The notes under the pieces: generated by a model
Seen by the model: the letters and a program-made list of their open reading frames with translations, nothing else
The model's database searches: none
Told to the model about the DNA's origin: nothing
Made by a program: the position numbers and the translations under genes
Part shown: positions 1 through 9,642 of the stretch, in pieces
Numbering within the stretch: the first letter of the stretch is position 1
Layout of the letters: each line of letters opens with the position of its first letter
Assembly (NCBI GenBank): GCA_003833135.1
Contig: QZLH01000259.1
Span: forward strand, 71,025-88,926
Direction: 5' to 3'
Length of the DNA: 17,902 bases
Source: Oehlia diaphana
Taxonomy: Eukaryota; Glomeromycota; Glomeromycetes; Glomerales; Glomeraceae

Positions 1-3
1 AAA

Positions 4-34
<31 letters not shown>

Positions 35-65
35 TAAATAGAAAATTATTAAAAAAAAAAAAAAA

Positions 66-96
<31 letters not shown>
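1..96. repeat. poly-A tract followed by poly-T tract
   Basis: Runs of A broken by a few T/G (1-69) turn directly into a run of T (70-96), so the two halves can pair. This is simple low-complexity DNA. It could be a relic of an inverted insertion, or simply slippage. Confidence 0.8.
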
Positions 97-1214
97 ACGA
101 TGAAACTTGACAGTTTTTTGTTTTTATATTTTTTTTACTTGTAACCCGTTGTAGATCACTCCTTCAATCAATTGGAATAACTCCGATTTTCTTGTATACT
201 ATTTCTAGAAAATTCATATATCGGGTGAAAAGTATTCCGATTTGAATCATTAAGGTAATTTTTTAATCATTCTCCGAATAATTTTTCATTTAAATTAATA
301 AATAAGATTTAATTTAATATTTACTTATGTGTCAATGTGTCAATGAATAATGGTTACAAATATAGTAGCAATAAAAAGAAAAAATATATATTTAATATTT
401 AAAATTCTACTTTTATAAGTAATTTATTATTTATTTTGGTAAGACTTTCTTTTTAAATGTAATATATTACCCAATTTTCACTTTTGGCAAAAATTGTATT
501 GAATATGAAAAGCCACATACCAAATGAGCGTCAATTGATTGAACCTATCTTTGAACTTCAATCATCCCCTAAATTTCTTTGACATCAATCAGCAGCTCTA
601 AACAGAATTTATTTATTTTTGGAATAATCAATTTCCAGTGGCTTGAAAAATGTCATTACCTTTAATGCTATCTAAAATCAATTTTTTTTTTCAAAAGGAA
701 TTTCTTGATAAAGTGATATCTTTCTTTATTATAAAATTTCATTTTATGCATATGAATAACGATAACATGATGATGATATGATTCAGTTACATTTAAGAAA
801 ACTTTATTCAACAACTATCTCTTTTATCAACTTTTCTTTGATTTCCATTTTCCCATTGGTGAGTTTTAAACAGAGTATTTTTTTTTCATTTTTGGTTAAC
901 AATATTCCCTTTTATGTTTAATAATTAAAATATTTTATTCCGGATTTCTCAAAGATATTCGTAAATATTTCGTTAAACCTTAAACTACTTTAAAATTAGA
1001 AAAAATAAGTTGCATTATTATTATTCAATCATTTAAATTAGTAAACTATATTTGTATTCATATTAAAGCCAAGAGTAAATATTGTAATAACCGTCTTGAA
1101 TTTCCTAAAAATGGTTTAACTTGAAAAATTGCTAACCCTTTTTTTTCTTAACACCATAAAAGAACGGAATGTCATAAAAAATCATGAAACCCATTATACT
1201 ATGATCGTCAACCC
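97..1214. other. AT-rich stretch without a gene
   Basis: Both strands are dense in stops. A 62-codon frame beginning at 1129 runs across repeat-like sequence and has no coding character. No RNA gene, tandem array or clear inverted repeat was seen. Confidence 0.6.
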
Positions 1215-1438
1215 TTTTAGTGGTTCGGATTTTTTGTCGGATATCCGGTATCAACTGATAAACAGTTCGGATTTCTCGGATATTTGGATAATGGATAATA
1301 AACCTTATCCAGTTTAGACGTTGTCCATCAAAAACTATTGTATAAAAATCCTTTTATCCGTCATCCGAATATTCGTCGGAACTCGGAATATTCGTAAATC
1401 CGACGGATTTCCGGATGACTGGATCGGATTCACTAACA
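1215..1438. mobile_element. possible hAT-like short inverted-repeat element
   Basis: The left end reads TTTTAGTGGTTCGGATTTTT and then GTCGGATATCCGG. The reverse complement of the right end reads AGTGTTAGTGAATCCGATCC and then AGTCATCCGG. The two align imperfectly (TTAGTG, TTC/ATC, GAT, TC..GGA..TCCGG). The interior is filled with variants of CGGATATCCG and CCGAATATTCG, so it can fold heavily. There is no coding capacity. hAT affinity is only suggested by the general style of the end and no target-site duplication was resolved. It may equally be a simple palindromic repeat. Confidence 0.3.
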
Positions 1439-1487
1439 CTACAACAACCCATGACCGTTATTAGCCATTATTGGCCACCACAATTTC

Positions 1488-1523
1488 GACCAGAATTATG
1501 AGGTCCTTGGCCGGCATTAAGTG
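1488..1523 (+). repeat. shared MITE core module, copy A
   Basis: GACCAGAATTATGAGG, then CTTGGCCGGCATTAAGTG, closely matches the interior of the element at 11696-11875 (GACCAGAATTATGACTAC, then TTTGGCCGGAATTAAGTTC). Related cores sit at about 4235-4262 and, inverted, at about 5930-5958. No convincing terminal inverted repeats were found around this copy, so it is probably a truncated remnant. Confidence 0.5.
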
Positions 1524-3531
1524 TAAAAAAAGGGGTGCTATACTATATGCTTAAATTTCGTATTACAGTACTAATTTTTATAGTTTACAATCTAACCAAC
1601 TATGTTTTTTAAAAAAATCTTATCAAGTATTTACGAATTTTAATTAATTGAAGCATGTTGACAAAAATTCGTTAAAAATAAAAAAAAAAAATGTCACGCA
1701 CAGAATCCTTAAATATTCAATTATGATCACAGAAGTCACAGAAATACAGTATATACAGTTATACAACACGCATCCATGATTAAACACGGAGATAATCATT
1801 AAAAGTATTTGTCATCCCCGAATATAAACCAGACTTGGACTCATCATTCGTGTAACTATTTTTAAATTCGATTAATCGACTCGTAGTACTGTACCAAAAT
1901 TAATTTTGACGATACTGATGATACTTAAAATAGTAAATTAAGAATTTTTAGGTAAGATAGACAATAATAACCAAGTATTATAAGACTTGTAAAAGGGGAA
2001 TTATCTTCTACGTATATTTTTAAGGGCTTAGCATTCATTATCCATCCAAAAAAGGAAATACTATTTTTGCTCATTGGCCTTTTTTTGGTAAAGCGCTCAT
2101 TAGCCATTACTCGTTACTAATGACTTACACCGTGTTTACCTAAATACTGGTCGGCTTAGGATGCGTTTTCTTTCATTCAAATGTATAGTTATACTTATTT
2201 ATGTAATTTATTATCAATATTAACAATATATAAAATGTATAATTTTTTTTAACATGGATATAAAGGTTATAACAATAAACATGGAACTTAAAAAAACGTA
2301 TAAAACATACTGTACTGTAAAAGCATCTGCATCAGTTCAAGGATGTAACTTCCATGCGAAGCTTCAACTGAAATAAAAACTGATTTGGTTCAAGCGCAGT
2401 AGCAAAGTGAAGATCGCGATGACCGGGCAATTCTGGCATCACATAATAATCGAGTTACATTCTTTGCTTTTAATAGACACCTAGACATAAACTTTGATCA
2501 TTCTTTTTCATGCCATTAACTTTGTTTTTTTAATAGATTGGGACAATTCTGCTTCTAATATATATAAATGAAGAAGATAGTAATTCTTCGCTTCATCATT
2601 TCAGACGAATTAAATCGCCAATATGACGTTAACACAATGCAGAGAATAAAATGATTTTTAAAATCTCATAGTTGATGAAATAAAATAATTTTACTTTTAT
2701 CAAATTGAAATTGAATAATTGAATAGAAATTAGAAAAGCAGCAAGTTACTAGAGGTTATTAATATAAAAAAAAAATTAATTTTTTAATATAACATATATA
2801 CTGTATATATAATATATAAAATTACTGAAATTTTTTTGTCCTAATTTAGAGATCCATAAACTCAAAAAAAAAAATCACTCAATTTCAAGATCACTATGAA
2901 AATTCCATTTTTGACGTAAAAAATTTCTGTAATAATTTGTTGTATACATAAAATTCTACATATTAAGTGATTTTGAATTCGTGGAATTCATGTGAGCAAA
3001 TTTACCAAGTTCATCGAAATTCTGTAAAACTAAAGATTACTTCTCTTCGATAAACGAACAACTAACGATATTAAAGTTTATATCGTATGATAATGGATGA
3101 AAAAACCCCTATAAAAAATTTTTTTAGAAAATTGATCATGAGTTTTTCTGGAGTAAAAATTAGAAAAATGATTATTCATCGGAGTTTTTTCAAATTTTTT
3201 ATAGGGAACGATGGATTGCTAAAGACGGGTATCTATTTTATTTTAAGTTTGGTGTTTGGTAAAGAATAGAGAAACAACCAAGTGGTCTGGGATGGAGAGA
3301 GATATATATACAGTATATATATAGGCTTCAACTTAAGTCCGCGCGAAGGCCGGAGGCTATTATATCGCAGTGTCAAGAGCTATTTCGTTAGGTATATTTT
3401 GTTAATTTTTATAGCATTAATAAATTTTTTTATTACTTACTAATTTTTTGAGAAAAAAAAACAAGGAATAAGGATTTTTTTTTATTTCATTCGCAGTCCT
3501 GACTGGGTTACTGATTATTCTCTTACTACTT
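1524..3531. other. AT-rich intergenic stretch without a recognisable gene
   Basis: Short open frames at 1925-2107 and 3087-3269 have no coding character. A 31-codon frame starts at 2281 but nothing supports it. Short palindromes of the type TATATACTGTATATATA occur near 2798 and 3301. A small GC-richer patch lies at 3335-3360. I could not assign any of these. Confidence 0.5.
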
Positions 3532-4016
3532 CTATAGCAACAAACACATAGAGGAGTGTTGAAATTGAAAAAAATGAAATCGGAAATAATTTATTGAGGA
3601 TGAAGATAAAGCAAGTTGAAGTATGTATTCAGCATTGATATTGTGATCGATGTGCAAGTACAAGTTCAGTTTTCTGTCGATCGCAAGTCTACCAGGAAAA
3701 ATTATGCTATACCTTGAATCCAAATATCCGGTCGAAGTGGTATGTTTTCACCTTGATGTACAGTACATGATTTAAACTTGTCCAATTTGCATAATATTTC
3801 CATAACATTTCCACAAAAGCTGGAAACTTCATTAAAATCTGGCGTACACCGTGGAAATTGGAAGTTTCCACCAAATTTTAATAGTTTAAACTTCGTGTAA
3901 ACCATATCTCTTCGACTTGTGATAATATCGGAAATAAGCCCTAGATATAGCGATATAATCTCTGCAAAGAATTTGAAGAATTTATTGGTAGGTTCGGAAT
4001 AACGAGGGGATAATGT
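3532..4016 (-). pseudogene. decayed protein-coding fragment of unknown family
   Basis: On the minus strand a frame stays open from just after a TGA (4019-4017) to TAG at 3702, about 104 codons. Its first in-frame ATG is only at 3905. The product reads like real protein: after the ATG it contains FKLLKFGGNFQFPRCTPDF, a Cys-containing middle, then VHQGENIPLRPDIWIQG. A second frame overlaps it at 3723-3532 and carries on with GRLAIDRKLNLYLHIDHN and then a Ser-rich stretch, as if a frameshift near 3705-3720 had split one gene. A possible splice acceptor (TTCTTTGCAG) precedes the coding-like part near 3963. I do not recognise the family. It could be one exon of a spliced gene instead, but no matching upstream exon was found. 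Confidence 0.35.
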
Positions 4017-4158
4017 TCAAGTGATTGAATATGCCAAGCAAACTTCTAAATTTACTTTAAATTCATTCTTATTTTAACATATTTTTAATAATTATCTATC
4101 GCTTACTACAATATATAGGAGATGTTTTTTTTATTCTTTTTTTTAAAAAAAAGAACTA

Positions 4159-4499
4159 CAGTCAAACCGATACAGCTTTAAAATATCGGCTACATGTAAT
4201 TCGTTAGCAAATTATAATGCGGGCCAAAATCTATGCCAGAATTATGGTTAACTTTTTGGCCAACCAATAATAATTTCAAAACTCATATGATCGCTAACTC
4301 AGCCAAATTTACGGTGCTGGGCAAAATTAAGTATTAATGTAAACAAAATATCTTATACATTATTATAAATGAATAAAGGAATTGTATCGATATATGTTAT
4401 GTCGTGAAATTATATAATATCGGTATAATGAGGTTTTTGCGAAACGGGACAAAAGAAATTCATCGGTATATAAACTATCGGTATATCGAGGGTAGACTG
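4159..4499. mobile_element. degenerate pogo/Tigger-like non-autonomous element
   Basis: The left end is CAGTCAAACCGATACAGC. The reverse complement of the right end is CAGTCTACCCTCGATATACC followed by GATAG. Both fit the CAGT(C/T)-ACC(CTC)-GATAT pattern known for pogo/Tigger-type Tc1-mariner elements. The left end is preceded by TA, as expected for TA target sites. On the right the flank is CA, which may be a decayed TA. The interior holds a copy of the CCAGAATTATG/TTGGCC core and further CGGTATAT repeats near the right end. It has no transposase frame. Confidence 0.55.
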
Positions 4500-5551
4500 C
4501 AATATTATTAAAATTTTATTCGTCAAAAGGACATTTAAAGTTTGACAAAAATATGCACAAAAGCAGTGTGGAAGAGCATTGAACGAAGTGTGATTTGTGA
4601 GCTAAACTCTAAAGCGTGACCTTAAAGTGTGAAGATCTAAAAGTCAAGTTCAGAATTTACAGTGCGTAAGGAGTCTATTTATTAGAACACACAAAAAAAA
4701 ATGGTTTATTAAAAAAAAAAGGTTTCATACGATGTGACCGACATATCAATAAGTGAGAGTTATATGATTTCCTTTTAAAAGTTTTAAATGTAAAATGAAT
4801 AAATAAATAAATAATGAAAAAAATAACGGTTGAACAATGAATAATAACATGTCTAAATGAAAACCATTGAATAATGCATAATTGATAAAAAAACCCACCA
4901 ACAAATATTTTATTATTTCTTTTTTTTCGTCAATCGCACGATATCAAATAATTAAAGGTTTAAAATTATTAATGATCATTTTATTTGTTATTTATTTCTA
5001 GTTTTTCGTAAAACATTCTATGAGTTCAATTCCCACGTTTACCATAAAGTAATGTTAGTAAGCAACCTCTGAAATTTATGAAACACATTATAATTTTCAG
5101 ATGCTAAAGAATATGACTATATATCACACTTGTAATAAATAAATATTCTTTAACTATAACTTTTGTTTTTTTAACTATACAATTTTATTAACTTTAGCAA
5201 TACATATTTTTGTAGACAATTTCAATTTTTTGTGATATGTAATTGATAAGCGTTGTTCAAGTGATAGATTTGATAAGATTAATTAAATTAATCTATTTTG
5301 TCATGCAGAAAATTTTTCTATTTTGCAATAAAAACCATATTTTGCGCCTAAAATAAAAATAATTATACTTTCCATAACTACAGTAGAATATGCAACTTGT
5401 CGGAAGATTTCGTCCCCCAAGCATAGCATTTATTAGTATATTTCATTTATTTACAATAGATTAAGAATGTATAATCAATATGGTTTTTTTTTTCAAAAAG
5501 AAATCTAAATAAATTAGATCGTAATGATCTGCGATATAGCCCAATTATTTT
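4500..5551. other. AT-rich stretch without a gene
   Basis: No open frame of note and no RNA gene. A B-box-like GTTCAATTCCC occurs near 5034, but nothing around it folds as a tRNA. Short GTGTGA/AAGTGTGA repeats lie around 4566-4633. The remainder is simple A/T-rich sequence. Confidence 0.55.
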
Positions 5552-5814
5552 TAACGTTAATTCGTGATCCATGAATCAATTGCAAACGATCTGCAGAAAA
5601 TGGGTGGCGTCAAATAAAGTGAAAAAAATTATTGTAAAAAACAAATTATTTGAAACTTTGGGATAAATATAATGTAATAAAATATATTGGTGTTGAATGG
5701 GTTCACATAAAGAGCATTATTTAAGGAATAAAAATACTAATGATCGACATAAATTTGCATCGAAATCATATAGGAATTTTTTGCAGTTGACTCACGGATC
5801 ACGAATTAACGTTA
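5552..5814. mobile_element. MITE-like element with 35-bp terminal inverted repeats
   Basis: Positions 5552-5586 begin TAACGTTAATTCGTGATCC. They match the reverse complement of 5780-5814 with three transitions in 35 positions, two A/G and one T/C. The interior is about 193 bp, AT-rich and non-coding. A 77-codon frame at 5697-5930 merely crosses the right end into the next element. A clean target-site duplication was not found. The well-preserved ends suggest this is one of the younger insertions here. Confidence 0.75.
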
Positions 5815-5871
5815 TTATACTGACCCAACAAGATTATGACACAAAATCCAAAATATCAGATTTACCATATA

Positions 5872-5989
5872 CATCCGAAATTAAGCACCCCAGTTTGACA
5901 GTAATGCTGGCCAGGAACAGCATAATGTAGGCCAATATTTTCATAATTCTGGCCGGGTGCCTTATTTTCGGGGTGCTTATTGTCGGAAG
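5872..5989. mobile_element. short TA-flanked MITE
   Basis: The left end is CATCCGAAATTAAGCACCCC. The reverse complement of the right end is CTTCCGACAATAAGCACCCC. That is 20-bp inverted repeats with three mismatches, flanked on both sides by TA, the target site of Tc1-mariner-type elements. The total length is about 118 bp. The inside carries the CCAGAATTATG/TTGGCC core in inverted orientation. It lies less than 60 bp from the element at 5552-5814, so the two form a cluster. No protein is encoded. Confidence 0.7.
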
Positions 5990-5992
5990 TAT

Positions 5993-6909
5993 TCGGGAAT
6001 AAACCTCATTATATATGTTAACATGTATAAATCTCATATTTAGGATTAACTGTAATTTTTTTGTTTTTCCATTTTTTTTTTTTTATGCTTTTTCTAATAG
6101 CGGAAAAAAGTATTTTCTTTAAAAAAATGAACATAAATGATTTATTCCTTTCTTTCCAAATTATATGTATTTCTTCAAATATTTTATTTTAAAAAATTTT
6201 CTCGTTTCAATATATTAAAATCTTTTAATACAATCATTACTTTAATTTTATATTTTAAATGTATCATAACATTTGTGACTAGTAATACTCCCTCGATTAA
6301 AAAATGATATAATTTTTTTTGTCTATTTTATTTTTTTTTTAGAAAAATACATTTAAAATTCGGTTTGCTATCAATTGGTATTACCCTTCCTACCCTTCCA
6401 TTGTAATTCGGGTCATAAAAAAAATTTATTAAAAACATAATTAAAAGTGTCGCGTTTCAAAATTATTAAGATATCTTTTATTCAATAATCAACTCTTTCA
6501 AACAATTATGCAATTGTAAAATTGTAACATAAACATAACGTAATCTACAATACGCATACAGTAATGTTTTATTTGGCGTCCAATAAGAGGATTAAAGCAA
6601 AATCAAAAATAACACATTTCACGGTACAAACTTAGCCAATCAAGGTATATTTCTCAATTAATTTTTTTTTTTGAAACTTGATCACACCGTTTCCGGACGT
6701 TCAGAAAAAAAATCATTTAGATTTTCCGGTTCATGAATAGATCTGTTATAAATATCCCATTTTTTCAAGGTTCCTTTTTTTTTTACGAAGATACAAAATT
6801 CATAATAAAATCAATAATTACTTTTGACCAAATTGTATATTAATTTCTTGTTTCTTTTATAAATTTAAGGATATTTAAACAACAAAAAAAGATTATTTTA
6901 TAACACGAC
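5993..6909 (+). other. non-coding upstream region of the Q/N-rich gene
   Basis: No open frame or RNA gene. Towards the gene there are pieces also seen upstream of its two dead copies: TTTTTTCAAGGTTC at about 6760-6773 (also near 16903-16916), and TTTTGACCAAATTG at 6822 (compare TTTGACCAATTT at 15269). A TATA-like TTTTATAAATTTAAGG lies about 50 bp before the ATG. The promoter role is inferred, not shown. Confidence 0.4.
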
Positions 6910-7551
6910 ATGAATCCAACCGACTTTCAACAATCCCTCGTTTCCACTTCTTCAAATTCCTTACGACAAAATAACACTCACGTTAATAATGTGATTTCTG
7001 CGCAACAGACGTCCTCATACATATATCAATCACCTGTTCAAACAACACCTTCGACTTATTCTGGACAAGGGAACACCAATTATAATATTGCTCAAAATGT
7101 CAACTTTTCAAACCAATATGATCCGATGTTGATTCAACAAACTTTCCAAACTTCTATTCAGACCAACTCTCTTAAACATTCTCCGAATCAAAATCCACCC
7201 GTTCACCTTAGTAAATTTTTTTATCAACCGCTTAACGATACTTTCAATTACCATATTGAATGTGAAAAAATTTCTGACGAACATGTTATACAATTATTAA
7301 ACCAACCGTTTAGTATTATGCAATTGAAAGAAAACGATTATTTAAATGTATTTTTCTATAAACAACGTTGCAACAATCAATTTTATCAGGTATCATGTAA
7401 AATTGTTTCTCCTTCCTTTTTGAATAAAAATTTTTATGGAACTGAAACTGGACAGAACATAAACCAAGAAAAAGTGGCTTTTACTTTATATCAAAAAGAA
7501 ATCCTCAAACAAGATTTAGCATTATACCTAAGCCACCACTTACTTGATTAA
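6910..7551 (+). CDS. Gln/Asn-rich protein of unknown function, 213 aa
   Basis: This is a single uninterrupted exon from ATG (context CACGACATGA) to TAA. Residues 1-100 are low complexity: about 15 Gln, 15 Asn and 26 Ser/Thr, with only a handful of charged residues, a composition typical of disordered or prion-like segments. Residues 101-213 are different. They are rich in aromatic and aliphatic residues with scattered charge (SKFFYQPLND, IECEKISDEH, DYLNVFFYKQRCNNQFYQ, VSCKIVSPSF) and probably fold. There are three cysteines (118, 154, 163). There is no signal peptide, membrane segment or known motif, and I do not recognise the family. The gene has two broken paralogues at 15335 and 17104, so it belongs to a small duplicated family. 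The decayed copies keep recognisable parts of the C-terminal domain sequence. It converges on the recombinase gene with 170 bp between stops. An upstream exon cannot be excluded. Confidence 0.75.
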   Translation: MNPTDFQQSLVSTSSNSLRQNNTHVNNVISAQQTSSYIYQSPVQTTPSTYSGQGNTNYNIAQNVNFSNQYDPMLIQQTFQTSIQTNSLKHSPNQNPPVHLSKFFYQPLNDTFNYHIECEKISDEHVIQLLNQPFSIMQLKENDYLNVFFYKQRCNNQFYQVSCKIVSPSFLNKNFYGTETGQNINQEKVAFTLYQKEILKQDLALYLSHHLLD

Positions 7552-7721
7552 GTTTATATTTATTTTCTAAAATTATTTAAAATATATGAATAATTATATA
7601 TTATCGGGCATTTACTATTTGGTGATTTATGCTAGTACAACCAGTTACTAAGTCATATATTTGTTACTATGCAATTTTTTAAACGTAATATTCTGTATAC
7701 ATATTATACATATTATACCTA

Positions 7722-9303
7722 TTATTTACTAAAAGTACAATTTTTATAATATTTCTTAACTACCGTTATTTTCTTATGCCCATAATTCTTTCTCCTTCTC
7801 TTTTTTTCGTCAGATAATATAGAATTATATTCTTGTAAAGGACGTTTGGTGTTTTTTTGCATTATTTCTTTAGCAGTACAAAAGTTGCTATGGTTCGAGC
7901 TGGAATTTTCCTGAAATTTTAAATAAAAAGAAATTAATAACAATTAGATTTTGAAATAAATCATAAAATTACTACCTGAGTTATATTATTATTGTCTGGA
8001 TTAGAGTCATCAGATTCAATTTCAGATATAGTACTAAATGAAGAAATAGATGACGAATCTGAAATATTTATTTCTTCTTTTTTTTCCTAATAAAAAGAAA
8101 TTAAGAAAATATAAAAAATTGGAAAATTAGTCTAATTGTTAATATTTAACTAAAGATATACTTACCAAAGGAAGCCCATCAAGTCGATTAATAATACCAG
8201 AAAGTGCTTCTCTTTTATGATTATTGTTTGGTTTTGCATATGCACGATAACCACCAACAGAACAGTGACCAGTAATAGCCATACCAGTATTTTCAGCAAC
8301 TCCAAGATCAAACAATTCGATTATACTTGTTTTTCTCCCTGAATGATTGCTGATATTTCTCCCTTTAATATCTATTTCACATTCAATACATATATTTTTA
8401 AACATAGAACGGATGGTACGATCAGCCAACTGTTTATCATTATACCACTTTCCTTGAGCTATAGCTAACAAATAAAATGTTATATAATTTGTAAATTTAA
8501 TAACAAATAGTTAAAAAAAGTATACCATTAGCACTTTTGCTGATTGACAAATAAAGATATGGACATTTCCCTTTTTGGGGTCGAAGAGAAAGAAATTTTC
8601 TGATATCATAGTTCGGACCGGCAATTCCAGGAGGATCAGGAGGAAATGGAATATTCAAATCAAATTGACTTCCATCAATTCCTCCTTGATCATTTTTCTG
8701 TTGTCCCTTTTTAAAAAGGATTCCTTCTGGAGTATCAACCAATTGGGACGCAAGTAGATTAATATGCTCACCACCTCTTGGTGCACCCAATATACAAATC
8801 CAAAAGAAAATTCGCTTTAATAAACCTAAAGGAGTATTAGGATTTAAAGCTTCATGGTTTATAATACTTCGGATCTCGTCAGTTGATAATCCATCTGTAG
8901 ACTTCGTCTCACCAATGCCTTTCTTTTTCATGTCTTTAAGAAGGCCGTCAAAACGTGCATATAGATCTGGAAAATCAATCTTATTGTGCAAATTATACCT
9001 CCACCCTGGTTTAACATTTTGCAAATGTCTACTAATTGCAGACAAAGCATTTTTTAATGAAGTACGTGAATAATAACCACTCTTTTTAGGTGTTACGCCA
9101 CAAAGAAATTGTGTAACTTCAAGTTCAATTACATCCTTGTCTTGGCTTTCTAAAGAATAATTATAATGAACATCATTTCTCCATTGGTTCATTATTTTGA
9201 CCCATTTTTCAGTATTTGCAGTTGTATTTTTGGGAACTCTTCCTTTAGCAAGTGCCGTAAGTTGATCAAGAGAAGGTAAATAATTTCCTTTTGGTTGTGC
9301 CAT
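7722..9303 (-). CDS. Crypton/DUF3504-type tyrosine recombinase, four exons, 458 aa
   Basis: Exons on the minus strand are 9303-8526, 8464-8166, 8086-7976 and 7910-7722. The introns are 61, 79 and 65 nt with donors GTATAC, GTAAGT, GTAGTA and acceptors TTAG, TTAG, TCAG, and joining keeps the frame throughout. Residues 22-95 match the N-terminal core-binding half typical of ZMYM/QRICH1-like DUF3504 proteins (VPKNTTANTEKWVKIMNQWR, then SLKNALSAISRHLQ). The catalytic half has R176 in GAPRGGEHINL, candidate lysines K198/K199 on the following hairpin, H300-x-x-R303 in NHSGRK, H326 in ITGHCSV and Y335 in YRAYAKP. The R303-H326 (23) and H326-Y335 (9) spacings equal those of XerD-type enzymes, so strand cleavage and joining through a 3'-phosphotyrosine is expected. 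Residues 360-396 are acidic and Ser-rich, and KKRRRK at 432-437 is a likely nuclear signal. No zinc finger or GCR1 domain is seen. It could be an active Crypton, a lone copy or a domesticated gene. Confidence 0.88.
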
Positions 9304-9474
9304 AATAATAAAAAGAGAAGAAAATGTTATGTAAAAAAAAATAAGGGATTATTATTTAAAAGTAGATTGAAGAATTTATTAGAAAAAATTTTTAAAAAAG
9401 AGAAAGTTTGATAAAAAGTTTAAAAAGTTTAAAAAGTCTATTAAATAAATACAGTTACGTAAGCCCGATAAAAC

Positions 9475-9642
9475 AGTTACTCGGCACACGTGACCTCATA
9501 ACTGCGGCACTATTGTGCCTTACATGTATTTGCATAAACAATATAATCAGTGAAATTTGCTGAGCTGCGCTCAGCAAATTTCAACCAATCACATTGTTTA
9601 TTGCAAATACAACAGTTACTCGGCACTTCGTGCCGAGTAACT
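9475..9642. mobile_element. nested-hairpin (foldback) element upstream of the recombinase gene
   Basis: AGTTACTCGGCAC at 9475-9487 is inverted as GTGCCGAGTAACT at 9630-9642. A third copy of the same 13-mer at 9614-9626 pairs with the right end around a 3-nt loop. In the middle, GAAATTTGCTGAGC (9552-9565) pairs perfectly with 9569-9582 around TGC. Flanking arms 9526-9542 and 9593-9610 extend the pairing with a one-base bulge. The element is 168 bp, with GC content well above its surroundings, and encodes no protein. It ends 170 bp upstream of the recombinase ATG. It may be an independent MITE, or a structured recombination or regulatory site tied to the recombinase; only proximity links them. 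Confidence 0.75.

Noticed and set aside
1129..1317. 62-codon open frame on the + strand
   Set aside because: It runs into the CGGATATCCG-type repeat element, has no conserved look and appears fortuitous.
2281..2376. 31-codon frame starting at ATGGAACTTAAA
   Set aside because: Too short, no splice partner and no homology recognised, although its codons look somewhat less AT-biased than the surroundings.
5031..5046. tRNA B-box-like GTTCAATTCCC
   Set aside because: No A box at the right distance and no cloverleaf stems could be drawn around it.
5697..6037. Overlapping open frames of 77 codons (+) and 67 codons (-)
   Set aside because: Both cross the boundaries of two inverted-repeat elements and encode their terminal repeats, so they are shadows of non-coding elements.
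7108..7293. 61-codon minus-strand frame
   Set aside because: It is antisense to the better supported Q/N-rich gene and has no coding character of its own.
8575..8757. 60-codon + strand frame
   Set aside because: It lies antisense within exon 1 of the recombinase gene.
9475..9642. Rho-independent terminator reading of the GC-rich hairpins
   Set aside because: The context is eukaryotic, the hairpins have no U-tract logic and the element lies upstream of a gene; a foldback element fits better.
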